DNA of 64,000 bases, from contig NC_037650.1 of assembly GCF_003254395.2 (NCBI RefSeq), forward strand, positions 3,841,001-3,905,000, in the 5' to 3' direction. The notes beneath the pieces are model-generated. The model had not been told where the DNA came from. It was given only the letters and a program-made list of their open reading frames with translations, and made no database searches. This stretch comes from Apis mellifera (Eukaryota; Arthropoda; Insecta; Hymenoptera; Apidae). The position numbers and the translations under genes were made by a program. Below are positions 45,801-60,800 of this stretch, one piece after another (position 1 is the first letter of the stretch; each line of letters begins with the position of its first letter).

Positions 45801-48800
45801 CGCCACCCAAGTACTCCATAATAATCCATAGTTTCGTTCCCTGCGAACAGAGAAGAGATCCACGCTGTGTGTGAAACATCCCCCGCTTTTGTGTCTGGAA
45901 ACTTTGCCAGTGTGTCTCGGCCAATCTTTCTGTTACGATGCCAGACACGGATTACACACGTATATATATATATACACATTCCGTGAATTAAAAGTTAATC
46001 GAAAACCGAAGAATCTGGGGACGAAGCCAATTAAAGCGAAAATAAATTCGTTTACGCGAACGAAGCTGACTTATTTTTGGGAAATTAGCTGGGAGAAGGA
46101 GGCGTCGAAAACACGGCCTTGCCTCTATGATATTCGATGGATTGATCGAGCTATATAATAAATTTAGAAACGACGGTATCCAACGCTATTTTCGAGACCA
46201 CGTGTTACCTTCGTTAACGTGACGTTAATTTTTAATCCTAATTCCATTACGTGTCGTGTATGTATATCTCGATAATATTACACCGACGTCGAAATCGTTG
46301 CGCGCTTCTAAGCGGCGCTTGTGCGCAATCGTGTAGAGATGATTCATTGGCTATTCGATAATCGCATCCTAATCGATGGATTAATCAATTGTGCACAAGG
46401 ATGCACAAGGAGATTGGCGCTCTTTGGTCACCGGTTCGTGAAGGGATCATTAAGCAAGATGCGAGACTCGATGACTCGATACGCGTCTCTCGTGCTCCAT
46501 CATCTTCGAGCGATGGAAAAAGCGATAGTCAAGGTAACCGGGTGATGGAGACAAATAAATTCGATCGATGACGGATCAATGCAATCTTTCACGGCTGCCC
46601 TGGCCAATAACTATATACTCATAATATGTCTCGAATCGTTCTTGATATTATTTTATAATAAATTTCACACGAATTTTATATATATATTTTTTTGCAATTA
46701 ATTACGTTTTCTAACGAATCTTTAAACGTCTTATCCACATTTATTCCTATCTAGATCCACGGAGAAAAAATACTGACTGACAGATCACAATTCAGAAAGA
46801 GCATAAGGGCGAGGAAATGCACAATTATATTATAAAAGTGACGAAACGGAGAAGAATTTGTTACGGATCAATGCAATCTTTCACGGCTGCCCTGGTCAAT
46901 AACTAACTCGTACTAACTCATAATATGTCTCGAATCGTTCTTGATATTATTTTATAATAAATTCCACACGAATTTTATATATATATTTTTTTGCAATTAA
47001 TTACGTTTTCTAACGAATCTTTAAACGTCTTATCCACATTTATTCCTATCTAGATCCACGGAGAAAAAATACTGACTGACAGATGGTAGTTCAGAATTTA
47101 GAAAGAGCATCGTAAGGGCGAGGAAATGCACAATATTATAAAGGTGACGAAACGGAGAAGAATTTGTTACGGAAATCCATTATCATCGGATAAGAGGAGG
47201 GAGTACGTATATCGAGGCTATAAATCAAAAGGGAGGGAACATTTTCTCTCGCGGTGCTCGGCCACGAGATTTCTTCCAGATCGTGTTCCACTCGTCACGT
47301 CGAGGGTGCGATAAGGTTGACACTTTATGGGAGGAGAGGATATAATCTTGGTCCAGTTCGGCCGGATACTTGTAGATTCGTGGCAAGGGTGAGGGCGTGA
47401 AATGGCACGCATTTATCATCGTCCTTACCACGGACGCAAGAAGAAGGCTCGCCCCGGTTCCGTTCATTCTCATGTAGATCCACCACGTGGGTGGGCAGGG
47501 TTCGCGAGGGTTCGTTCAACCTGGTTTTCAACCAGGCCACTCTTCTGCCAGACGCGGAACGAGGGGTTGCTAAATCATTCCCCTATCCAGGCAGACACAC
47601 GCTTACATCCCCTCTTTCTCTCTCTCTCTCTCTTCCTTGTTCCGCGCACGCTCGAAAGAGAAGGGGTAAGGTGGTGAACGCGAGACGCGAAGGAGGAGGA
47701 AGGCGTCGCACCGCGCTTTTCTTGGATTTCATCCAGGGGTATATTCTTCTTCCTTTTGCGGCCAAGGATTCCGCTCGAACGTCACGCGTGCATCTCGTCG
47801 GAGGGGGAGGGGAACAAGTTGCCTCTTCAATTTCTTCCCTCCCTCCTCTTCTTCCTCTCCCCACGGTTTTTTCCAGATAGGAAGAATGTCACTTTCCTTT
47901 CCTCTCGCGAAGAAAGTTGGACGAGGATGATATTTTTAATCAAGGAAGAGAGGATGAGGCGAAGATTATGATTTCCTGACGAAATTCGCGAGTTTTGTCC
48001 AAGAAAATGAAACGATATGTAGAATGCGTAGCGTTTTAATAAGATTCAATTTTCAAAGAGAAGAAAGAGGGGGAAAGGGAGAAAGGGTTTGATAAACCTC
48101 GAGGCGACTATTTCAAACAGAATAGTTGCTCGTACAGTTTCTCGTTCGTCCCTTTCACTTCTCAACATTTACTTCCCCCGATTCTTTCACCGTCTCGCGG
48201 ATGATAGAGAAGAAAGAAGATGGAGGAATGCTTCTCACTTTAAAGAATGTCATATTAAAAAAAAAGAAAACAGTCTTCAGTCAGAATAACCGAATTTTTC
48301 GAATTATCCGAGAAACAAAACCAAGGCAATGAACCAATTCCACAATGCTTTCCTATCGAATTTCTGTCTGACGAAATTAGAAATTTTCGATGATGGAATC
48401 AAAGTGAAAAGAGTCGATCGGTATGCAAATCCTCATTCCCTAGAAGAAGCAGTTGTAAAAGCGGGATGAAATAAACGCGGGAAAATGAATGGCCGTGCGA
48501 ATATTGCGGCGATCTCCGCAGTGTGTGAATGGGAAGAAAGGGCGAGGAGGAAGAAGGGGAGGGAGGCGAAGGTTGTAATAGCCGAGTGTCGCCGCGTATG
48601 AAGAAGCGAAAGAAACGAACGCGGTGGACGAACGGTGCGGTGATTAATGGCCGATTTCGCCTCTCTCTATCGCGGCTGTCCTTTTGTTCCTGCGTTTCGC
48701 GAAACGGCAGCCAGGCGTGCCCGTGGCAGTGATCAACGATCCCACGGAATTAATCTTCTCTTCTCGTGTCCAACCATTCTCCCGTTCTCATCTCCCGTTC

Positions 48801-51800
48801 CTCCCCGATCCCCCCTCGGCGATAATTGGCCGGCTTATAAGAATATTCCTCCGAAATCACGATGACACACGATTTCTGATGTTTCCTGAAGTTATAGAAT
48901 ATTCTTTTACTACGCGGAATATTGTAAAATATCCTCGATTTCTTCATTTTCGTTGCCTTCGTTTCATCGACGAAATCGGTGATTGGTAAATACTCGAATA
49001 ACGAAAGTGAAAGCGGATAATATTCAATGGGAAGTAATTGAGATTATCAGGTGGAAAGAAATTAGTCGTTGTTTAGGCGCGGCAACGCCTGTTTGTATTC
49101 TTGGATCGTGGTCAAATCAGGCAAATCGGAGCCATTAGAAAATTGGTCTAATAATAGACGCTTGGTCGCGATGAACGACATAATCCTGTTACATAAAATC
49201 GAGCAATCCCTTTTCTATACAATTCCTTCCTTCTAAATAATTATTAATCTTGTCAAATTTTAATTCCTCTTCTTCGAATCTGCCTATCCGTTCGAAATTC
49301 ATTGAAGATGAAACAGGACACGATCGCGGAAGGACGAGGTAATCGATGATTGAAAAGAAAAAAAAAAAAAAAAGAAAAAGAAGAAGAAAGAGAGACAAGG
49401 ACGCGGGGATCGCAATTTGGTTAAAAGGCCGGCAATTTAGCCTTTCGAAGGCTGAAACGATCCCGTAATAAGCGTCCAATTAGATTTATTCATTCATAAA
49501 ATCTGAGATGCTCGTTCCAGTCTGAGCTCCCGGCACAAGTACGCGCCACGGAGAATCGTCTTTTGTTCGAGAAACAATGAACCGAGCATAATGGGGAATA
49601 AAGGCGCCAGTGGGGAATGGCAGCAAGATTCTCGACGCCTCGGCAGCCGTTTCGATATTTCGAATCGCGCAAAACTCGCCGCAACTCGTCCTCCCCCTTC
49701 TTCCTTCCAAAAGGGAAATCGAGCGAATTTTCGAAAAGGAGAAGAAGATTAATTATTTCCAAACACGAGAAGTTGCGGCAGATTCGAAGTTGAAGATGGA
49801 GGAACAATTAAAATCGAATAATCGAGACAGAAGGGGGTTGGTTGTTGGAAAAATATTGGAACTGTTTTGCAATTACGGGGGAAGGAAACGCGTTAAACGA
49901 CGACGATACGAAAAATGGAGAATAATGGCGTTCTCGCAGACCGAAGCAACACACAGACGCCGCGGGGGAACGATAATAATCCGCTTCTGGAGAGAAAGGG
50001 GGAGAGAGAAAGGGGAGGGAAAGCGGCGCGAGAAGGGACGAGACGCCTCTCATCATCCTCCGGATGCATCCGGAATTGAGAAAAAACGTCGAGGAGTGTC
50101 GGCTGCGATGACTGTTATTGCTCGCCTCGCGGCCTGCCGAGTCGAAACACACCCTCCTCCTTCCCCGATTTTTCTCGCCAAAGAAAATCCCGGCTATTTC
50201 TATCTCGTTTCTCCCGATTTTCGAAACCCGGGAAGAGAGATATATAGCGTCGAGTAAGGAAGGAAGGGAAAAGCTCGCGGCGGTAAACTACGCGGGGAAG
50301 GGAAAAAAAAAAAAAATAGCGCCTTTCATTTGCTGCCGCTGCCTTTCTTCACCTCGCCCACGCGGTCGCTACCTGAATTAACCTTTAGTTCATTAGGCTG
50401 ATGGAAAGGGTTGAAATCGATATTCGTGGGCTAGATTCTCGCCGAGGAAAAATCGGGACGATGTAAAATGCGAGGTGAAGGGAGGAAATGTTTTACGGGG
50501 CGCAGCGGGGTGTTGTTGATCAACTTATATTGTGCTGGTTTTCGATTGAAAGATGGAAGGAAAAAGGGGACGCAAAAAAAAAAAAAAGAAAGAAAAGAAG
50601 GATAGATCACGCTACGACTTAAGAGTGTTAACAGTTAAAATAGAAAAACGATTTTCATACGAGTGAATTCTGAATAAAAATCGATAATAATTTCGTTTTA
50701 TCAATAGAAAAAAAGTAATGGAATAGAGCCTAGAAATCAATCCTTCAAGTCTTATTTTCTATATTTTATATTATACTATGAGTTTTAAAATATTCTGTTA
50801 TCTGTTACGTTATAGTCTTGCAGTTACAATACGTGCAGGCGAAAGAATACATGCACAACATGTACGTAAGAAATCATTCAACGTGTATATATATATTACG
50901 TAAGACGTACGAAGACTTTTGCAATTGAATTTTAATTCTTCGCGTAGGCTTAGAACGTATAGTTCCTTTTTCGACAAATGTGTCATCCTCGTTCCTCTTT
51001 GCATTGTTAACGTTGATTGGGACAGAAGGAGGAAGGGAAAAAAGGAGAGGGAAAGAAAAGAAAAAAAAAAGGAAAAGAAGGATCCTCGGAAGGCGCGAAC
51101 TCGTGGAAGAGGAAAATGAAATCTCCGTAGGCGAGCGTGGAGAAATGCGCGGAAGAAGCCGATGCCTTTTGTTCAGCCTTTCGCATCTCTTTCTCTCAGT
51201 GTTCGGCATCGATGGAGAATACGGTATCGGGAATAAGATTGCGGAGGATGGAGGATGGATCCTTTTGTGCGCGCGGCTGTGATTAATGGCTGCACAATAG
51301 CGCGCGTGCCGTGGGATATGATCGTGAGCGACACACACATACGTACATACACAGGATGGATAGGTTTAACGTTATTGCACACGCCGATTCCTCGAAAAAA
51401 AATCAATATCGAAGACATACCTCGCACCTGACGTAACGCTCTAATCTTCTCCTAATACCCGCCAATCCTACCGGATTAATCCTATCCGCTTTTAATACGC
51501 GTCGTATTTTCCCTCCACCACGTGTAAACTGTAAAATCTTTTTATCCTCGATTATTATGCATGCAGGATCCAAGATCTTTGCCTCGCGATCGATTCTTTT
51601 CCAATAATAATATAATAATAGAACTGTTGAAAGTAGAGAAATAAAAGAAAGGCAATCCTGAAATCGGGAGCGACGATATAAAAAATTTTTTAATTAAACG
51701 CCAATTTTTGTATTTCTCAAAAATCCCCTTCTTAATTCTTCTTAATTCTTTTTTTTTTAGGATCGATGATATGTGGTGTATTCTATGAAAACGGTTTTTA

Positions 51801-54800
51801 ATACGCATCGTATTTTCCCTTCGCCACGTGTAAACTGTAAAATCTTTTTATCCTCGATTATTATGCATGCAGGATCCAAGATCTTTGCCTCGCGATCGAT
51901 TCTTTTCCAATAATAATATAATAATAGAACTGTTGAAAGTAGAGAAATAAAAGAAAGGCAATCCTGAAATCGAGAGCGATATAAATAATTTTTTAATTAA
52001 ATGCCAATTTTTGTATTTCTCAAAAATCCCCTTCTTAATTCTTCTTAATTCTTTTTTTTTTAGGATCGATGATATGTGGTGTATTCGATGAAAACGGTTT
52101 TTAATACGCGTCGTATTTTCCCTCCACCATGTGTAAAATCTTTTTATCCTCGATTATTATGCATGCAGGATCCAAGATCTTTGCCTCGTGATCGATTCTT
52201 TTCCAATAATAATATAATAATAGAACTGTTGAAAGTAGAGAAATAAAAGAAAGGCAATCCTGAAATCGGGAAAGACGATATAATTTTTTAATTAAACGCC
52301 AATTTTTCTCAAAAATCCCCTTCTTAATTTTTTTAAATTCTTTTTTTTTTTTTAGGATCGATCGATATGTGATGTATTCGATGAAAATGGTTTTTCACGG
52401 TTTTTAATACGCGTCGTATTTTCCCTCCAACATGCGTAAACTGTAAAATCTTTTTATACATGCAGGATCGAAGATCTTCATCTTTGCGATCGATTCTTTT
52501 CCAATAATACAATATAATAATAGAAAGACAATCCCCTTCTTAATTCTTTTTAATTCTTTTTTTTTTAGGATCGATGTATACGATATGTGGTGTATCCGAC
52601 GAAAATGGTTTTTCACGATGGTGCATGAATTATATACACATAATTCGAGGCCATTGGAACACGATGAACCGATTAAATGCACTTTGCGAAGAGCGAGTCA
52701 AAACGATCATTATCCTTCATGATAGCTACGAGAGGAGGGGGATAAGGGGGAGCGTTAATTGCGAGACAAGGGTAGAAACAAGGCTGGGAGACGAGGGAAC
52801 GGATTAGAGGGGAGAGGGGGATTCTCTTCGTTTCCGGTCTCGGGAAGCGGGGAAAATTAAGATGATTAGCTATGAAACGAACCGATGTCCGATATTAAGC
52901 CCCAAGGAGAACTTTCGTTAATGAAGCGATCATTAACGATCGTTAATTGCCCATCCAATACTTCTTCGGTATTTTCGTTCGAATGAAAAAAACCTCACGT
53001 ATCGAGAGATAAGAAATTGGAAGAATTTTACGAAGAGGAGAGCACGCGTGAAAATTTGAATTCTCTTTTTCTTTCCTCTGAGAGACGAGTCGCGTTTAAA
53101 TCCTGCCATTTTTATTCGCCAATCGTTTCTCTATTTACGACCCGCTCGTAAAGCACAGATTCGCGATCGAAACGCGAGAGAAAGAGTTTCAAATTTCCGC
53201 ATTCGAGACGATGCGGGCACCTTTTCCCACGTTAGAATATCCCAAAGAATATAGCAGGAAGAAAAAACGGAACCGGTGCAACGTTAGAGGCCATGCACGC
53301 AATTTCATTTTATTTCAACACTCTTTGGACCGTGTGCACGTTGTTCGCGGCGGCGGACAGGAAGCGGAAGCGTGTCTATGCGACACTGTCCACCCGGAAG
53401 CGATGGTTAACCGACCGTCAAGCCCTTCCCATTCTTCGCGTATGAAAAATGACGGGGGCGTATTGGCCGAGCGTTCGTAATAGCGGGGCTCGAAAAAGGG
53501 TGTTGTTGCTCGCTCTCCTCGCTCTCCGAAAATATTGTGGAAATTCATCGAAACGGAACGGTGACATAAAGGCGTGGTCCATGCTGTTTTTTAACGAATC
53601 TGCTTCGATTCAACGCTCTGCACGCGTGAACCCGTGCTCGCTGTAATTTTGTTTCGTCGACAACGAACGACGACCCGTTTCCAATTCCATTGCTGAAATG
53701 CTACAAACGGCCACGGTAGAATTTATCGCGTATAACCGAGTATATAATCGAGAAATCGGAAATTAAAGAGACGATCGAGAGAGACGTTGAGAGAGGCTTA
53801 CCTTGAGATAGGACCCGTAATACTTGGTGACGTATGGGCTGTCGCATTGAGACAGCACCATGATCTCCTGCTGTATATCCTCGATCTCATCCTCCGCCTC
53901 CTCGAGATCGATGATCTTGATGGCGACAACCTGCTGGGTCCTATTGTCGATGCCTTTGAACACCTCTCCGAAACTACCCTTCCCAATTCGTTCTTGTTTC
54001 GTGAATATCAGCTCGGGGTCCACCTTCTGCGAACAGATACAACAAATTATCTCGAATGAAAATTCCAAAAGGTAACCATCAGAGCAGGGAGGAAAAGGAG
54101 TGGAAAGGACTTGGCAAAGTTCCCCGCGATTTGCCGCGCTTTTCGCCAAATTTCGCGGGGATGTTACAATGGCGAAAGTTTCAACGGATTTTACGGAGGC
54201 CTGGCCAAGGTAATAAGATCGTTTCACCAAATTTCGTTGGAACTCGAAACCACACAATTGTCACGTTTTCGACAAACTTTTAAAACCCGCCTCGATACGG
54301 AAGAATTTTCAGAGAATTGAAAGGATTCTTCATATCTTTAAATCGTACAATGTTAAAAAAAAAAAAAGAGTATTGGTCGATCAATACGATATTCCAGGCA
54401 TTCTTTCGCACCTTCCAAGCGTTGAAACAATCGTGAAGGGGGAATAGCCTCGGGATAGAATTGCGACGAGCTTCTTCATCAATTCCCCCCTTGCGAGGGG
54501 GAATCAAAGATTCAGAGGAAAGAGAAGATCCGTCCCACGTGGGACTTTCTTTCAAACCGCACGTCCTTCGAAAGTCGAAGAATGCAGCGGCCACGTCGGT
54601 GAGAAATGCAGTTCTCCTTGGCTCCTTTCTAACCGATGACACGTGATGTCATAGCGGATAGCAGAGAAATGCGGCGTCGTATCGACTGACTAACTAATCC
54701 GTTGATTCGGTTTGACATCGCTCGTCAAGAAGAAAAGCCTCTCGATACTCTCCACCGCCGCGCCTCGTCGCGATCAAATAATCGACGCGATATCGAAGAA

Positions 54801-57800
54801 GAAAAGTCACGGGGAGGGAGGGGAAGGTTTCGTAAAAGCGCGAGAATAAAATAATCGATCGATCCCGGAAAATTCATTCAGAAGCGTTTGAAACGCTCTC
54901 ACGACTGGCGTGGCGCGGACCACACGGCTCGAGAAAATTTGCAAAGCAGATTTTCCGCATTTTACCGGCCGTCTACCGCGCATTTTATACCGCTCCTCTC
55001 CCTCCCTACCTTCAATCCGGTCTTTATGACGCGAGCTTTTTATCTACGTGACTTTCCACGCGCGCGCGCGCGCGCCTTTTGCAAACACACCGAGTGGATT
55101 CTAAAAAAAAAAAAGGAAAAAGGGAGGGAAAAATAAAAGAGAACGTCTGTTTATCGCCGCTTTCATCTCCGCGAAATTTTCCTTTTCCGTTCGTTCGGAA
55201 TAAACGTTCGGGCCACGCTTTGATTTCGTTTTCCAATCATGTTTCCACTTAAGGAAACATCTTCGAAACGAAATCTATCGTCATCATAAGAAAAAAGTAG
55301 ACAGAGAAAGAGAAGAAACGAGTGGAAGAGAGAGAGAAATACAGAACCAACGTCATGCTTGCGAATCATGAAGAAAGAAAGGAAGGGAAGGGGTGGAAAA
55401 AAAAAAAAAAAGAATAAATAGTTTCGAAACGGCCTCGATTTCTTGCCTTATTTTTTTTTTTTTTCTTTCCTCGGCGTAAACCGCTGTCGTTACGGCGATT
55501 AGAGCCGGCCGCTACTCGCGTTTCCCAGTGCCAAGAAGGAGAGATGAAAAACGGAGGAGGTGGGGAACGAGGGAGAAAGGATGGAAAATCGGTTGTACAC
55601 GGTGTTCCACGGACGACCGAACACGAACGATAAAGAGACAAATTGCGTCCGTTGCGATAAAGTCGAGAGGGCCCCGTCTTAGGGCTCCTTTTCCCGTCTG
55701 ATTGCCGGCTGCGTATCGCGTATGAAACTCACGACAACGCGAATTATAATTAACGAACATCGAGAGAGCCAGCAGATACGTGGTACGAAAGTTGAATCAT
55801 CGTTCAGACGGAGAGAGATCTTCTGCTGCAACGATTCTTCTTGATTTTCTGCACATCTTAATCCTCGATGAAAGATCCACAGTTTCAAAATTGATTCGTT
55901 TTTGATTTTTTTAATATTATACATTTGATCATATCTTTTGCTCTCAAGTTTCTTTTTTCTTTTTATCATTATTATTAATCGTGAAACGTATCCATTGGAA
56001 ATCTGATCCGTGAATTTCGAGGAATTCTCTCTCGCGATCTTCAAGACTCGTCAATGAGAGAAGACTTCTTCAAAGTTAAAATATTTCTCGTTTTCTTTAT
56101 TCACGATACTTATATTCCTTGGATTCCTCTTTTTTTTTGGAACACGAAGAAAAGAACGCGATCAAACGTTTCCACCTTCTTTATTTCCTCGTTACTTCAA
56201 CTCGAGGTTTCTCGCGGTTATAAACAATTAAAGGCATAAACGCTTTTTATTACCCGCCGGGATTAATAAAGTAGTTGAACGATCCAACTTTTTATTATTT
56301 TTTATTATCACATATGCATTTTCTCCGACGCGAAGAAACTTCGATCGAGCAATAAACCGCCTCATTTTACTCGTTATTTCTCAAGGTGCGCGTAAAAAAA
56401 AAAAGAAAAGAAAAGAAAAAAAGGAAAGATACGATTGCGAGAATCGTCGTAAATCGAATAGTCGCGCGTCTCCAAGGAGACGAGGAAGATATAGGCGAGG
56501 AAATTCGTAAGATAATGCCTGTCTGTCCCCTTGAGCTGATAAGGGTCGAGACGCGCCCCAGGCAGTGAATTACACCGATGCGTGGTCAGACAATTAGCGG
56601 GAAAGTTGGAGCGCGGAGCGTTTGTTGTTTTCCCAACTCGGTGATGCTGTTACGTACTACTCTCTCTGCCCTCACAGCAGACCAGAAATTCTGATGGGCA
56701 AGTTATCCACCCCTCTCCAAACTGAATTATCCAACAACCTCGTGTTAAAAGGGTCGCGTGTTACGCCACGTATCGTTGCCAACCCGGTTACAGCTCGCTC
56801 TGAGTTATATAATTGACGGAGCGATACCCACCTCCGTGTAAAATTAACGTTTCCACAACACATGATAGAAACAGTTTCTCTCTTAATTCTCTCCAAAGTT
56901 TCGCGAGGAAGAATTGTCGATCGAGATTGTCGAGCGAAAAAATTCGTGCAATTTAAGAGAATCACATCGCACACACGCAAGAAAATGACAAACATTTTGG
57001 CATCCAGTGTTAAGTTTCGCGTATATCGAAATATATATCCCTCGAGAAACCAACCTCCTTGCCAACTTCCTTACGCTGCCTCGGACTTTCGCAACGTTAC
57101 AAGTCTATTTTAACGACCCGGAGCTATCTTGTCGACTCACGCCACTTCCAAACTCGTCTCTTAGAGAGAGAGAGAGAGAGACCAGCGCTCAAAATCGATG
57201 ACTAAAACCTTCCGTTATTTTCCGCTCGACACAAATCGTCACACCACGCGGATTATTAACTTATCTCGTTCGAATTTCACTCGAGCAAATTTGCGTAGCG
57301 AGATTTCATGCAAGATTCATGCATTGCCGTTGCAGTTTCCCAAGGAGGGATGATGATTATTCGGTTTATTTACCCGAGCAAGGGAATAAACCGTTTTTCG
57401 GCCGACTAAACACCCGGCCAGGCAACCCAGGCGAGATTAATGCTCAAGGTGCGAGACGAGACGAGATAGAGGATTGCGGAGGAACGGGTTGGGTATTTGG
57501 GCCTGACGCAGCCAGCGTTCCAGGGTCAATCAGCAGAGTCAACATCGGCAATAATAGAACGGGCAAACAAAATCTGGCGCCACGGGATTACAACAATGCG
57601 TGTAACCAGACTTCCAAGACGCGCCGCGCTCAAACTCGACCTACGAGCCTTCAGCATCTCGCCTCGAGGAAGGCAAACTTCTTTTTCGCGCCATCGATTA
57701 TCGATCCTTTGTTAACCAATTCTGAGCAAACAAACTAACTAAGAGTGGAGAGAGAAGAGAGGAGTCGGCGACACGAGTTTTTTCATCGTCGCGGGGAGGG

Positions 57801-60800
57801 GAAAGTCAGAGTTTGGCCGCGCGACTTTGCCGCAACGAAACGAGACGAGATGAAAAGGGACCAGCGACCTTTAATCTTCGCCCGGGAGAAAGTAACGGGG
57901 CGCAGGAGATCGGTTCCGTGCCCGGTCAGACGGAGGAACGCGATCAGAGAGATATTTTTAATCCGTGCCCTTGTCTCGTCGATCGATCTCTCTTTTTCTT
58001 TGTTTCATTTTTCAAAGTATCGAGAAAATCAGATCTTTCCTTCCACGGATATAATGGACACGTGGCGCGATAATAAACGAGGCATTCTTCGAAAGCTGCG
58101 CCCCGATCGGATCGAAATATAACAGGGACAATAATCTTGTTTGTGAAAAGAAGAAGAAGAGGAAGAGGAGGAAGAAAAAATTCGTGTTAATTCCTCGAAG
58201 CGACGCACAGTGGCAAAAGTGGACCAAGACGATTTTCTAACGGGGTCGTTAGGTAATTGTGGAAGATTTCTGCGACGGTTGGCACGGCCGTTACAACGGC
58301 ATTTCCATAAAAATCCAATTTACGATGGTCGGGGGGAGGAGGGAAGGGGCCGGTGGGAAAGATTCTGGACGGAGAGGAGGCTCGGCCGCCTTCAACGGCA
58401 CAACTTCACAACGGTGTTCGAAAGTAGTTCAACGAGCGTGCGTTAGCGCCATGTGTCGTTCGACCTCGTTTGTTGCGAGAGTAATTTATTTGCGGGAGAG
58501 GGGAGGCGAAGAATTGAAGTTTTTAAACGGCGTTTTCAGGGTTCGACCGAGTGATTCCGAGCGTGGCTGGCCGGAACGACCGACCGGTGTTGTCCCCCTC
58601 CGCAACCAATCTCCTCTGCGCTGCCGCTAAAAAATAAACGAAAATCGGCGGCAACACTCGCGTTGCGTTTGCCTACGCAAACAGAATAAATCCTCTCCGG
58701 CCTCCTCGCTCTACTAACGGGATCAAAACGCGCGTCAAAAACTCTCGCACGCGTTTCTAATTCCACGGGAAAATATGCCTTCTCTTTCTCCGCGGTATCC
58801 GCGTTCCTTAATATATCCTTGTCACGTTTTCTTTCCTTCCTTCCAAAGAGGGAATCAAGGAGGAGGGAAGAATCGAATTGAAATTCAAGAAGAAGAAGAA
58901 GAAGAAGGGGTATTTTCCATTCGCTCGAAGGGATGATATCAACGCGCATACAGCCTCCCTCCACCAGGATTCTCCCTAAATGAGTTGCCTCGACGATTAT
59001 TACGTTATCCCTAATTATCTTGAAAGCCCCGTCAGTCGCTCGTAATTTCATCGCTAACTTTATCAGTCTGGCATCACGGCTCTCGATTATTTTCCTTTTT
59101 CCTCCTTTCCAAGGGGACAGACAAGTGCTCGTGCTCTTGTTCGTATCCCGAGGAAGAGGAGGAGGACGAAGCAATCGATGAAACAACTAACTGTTCCTTC
59201 GAGCCTCCTCGAGAATGGTCGATGCACAAGCACGAGAAACGATATAATAACGCGATGGAATATTAATATTGGAAGAAGCGTAGCACGCGCCAAAACGAGT
59301 GATTCCGCGGTGAAATACAAAGTTCGACGATCTAACGGAATACCACCAGCCACGTTTCTCGATGCAGCTCACGCGGTCTATCGCTTAGAACGATATATAT
59401 ATATACTTCACACCGCGAGAAACTGCGCCAACACACGCTTGGTGCCCGTTTATTTATGTATGCCGACGCACGAACGCCGATACAATATGGACAATCATGC
59501 GGGGAATGCGACGATTGCGCGCGGTGGATCGAAATCGCATCCCGCTCTTCCCCCGCGCGATGGATGGAGAGCGCGTTTCCTCGCTTTCACGGAGGAATAG
59601 TGGACGAGGAATAGTTTTGGAATAGTTTTCCTGTGTATCTTTTTCGAACAGGCGACAAAAGCACGTATGGAATTCGCGTGACGCGCCCGCTCGATCCGTC
59701 CACGAATCATCCTCGTCCGAAATAAATATTTTTGGAGGCGCGGTTGCGAAACAGGGGAGGGGAGAGTTCGACCTTGCGCTGGCCTCGGCCGTTCTCGTAC
59801 GAAAGGGGGAAAGAAAAAAGGAGCACACAGCCTCCGAGATATCTTACGGTCCTCGAGAATCCTGTTACACCGGTATTTCCTCATTGCACCGGGGTAATCT
59901 GTATAAGACGGATTCTTTTATCGATATCTTCTCTTTGTTGGAGCCCAGTTTTTCCAATTACTCGCGGTTAAATGTTCGAAACAGAGAGAGAGAGAGAAGA
60001 AACGAGAAATGGTAATTAATAAATCGGGACAAATTTCCTTTCTTCCTTCCTTTCCAATCCCTTTTTGGGTTTTAAACATTTTTTCCAACTTCACTTCATT
60101 TTTTCTATACTTCTTCTTCTTCTTCTTCCGTCAAGGGGAATAAGAAGAAACGGACAGCAGGTATCGGTTTTCGTTCAACCGCAAATTACTTCGGGAACCG
60201 TTTCTTCTCCGTTCCATTCTCAGTCCATCTCCGAGGCATTCGATCGAATTGCTTGAAACGCAACACCGAGACCACTTTCTAGCATCGCGTCCTGTCTCAG
60301 GTTGCCTACGGGACTTTGAGGTTAGGGTTAAGCAAAGTTTTCACGAAGAGAACTGGTCTCTCTCTCTCTTTCTCTCTCTTTGGAGAGACGACCAATACTC
60401 GAGATGAACGCATGGCGTCGATTCCATCCATTCGAAAGGAAAACAGTTACGTTTCTCGACGCGAGAAGAGGAGAAGGAGGAGGAGGAAGAGATTCTCTCC
60501 GTGTTTTAATCCGTTCGAAGAGTAAAACAGTCGAATACACCACGCACACACATATACATACACATCGAGTGGTAGATTTTTCGACATTCCTTCACGATCG
60601 GTTTTAATACCTCGTACGGTATTCCACGCCGTGTTTTTCCATATACTCGCTACGCATAAGAAAGATTCGTTGCTCCCTTGCCTTTCTCTTTCTCTGCCCA
60701 CTTTATCCTCACCGACGGTGACTAAAAAGAAACCTAGCCGAATATGTTTAAACCGCTCCACGTCACCTAAGAATGATAAATTGATCCCCGACATCTTCCT

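Larger units (their letters stand above)
45841..53801 (-). other. GckIII: Large GckIII intron (exons 2-3), ~8 kb
   Basis: Bounded by the exon 2 donor (AAG|GTAAGC) and exon 3 acceptor (GTTCGCAG|GGA). Contains the two tandem repeats described separately, purine-rich runs and a dense set of chance ORFs on both strands. The longest (plus 49610-50257, 215 codons) is Arg/Lys/Glu-rich and motif-free. I see no nested gene. Confidence 0.6.

Noticed and set aside
49610..50257. 215-codon ORF on the plus strand
   Set aside because: Lies antisense in a GckIII intron, Arg/Lys/Glu-rich from purine runs, with no recognisable domain or splice partners.
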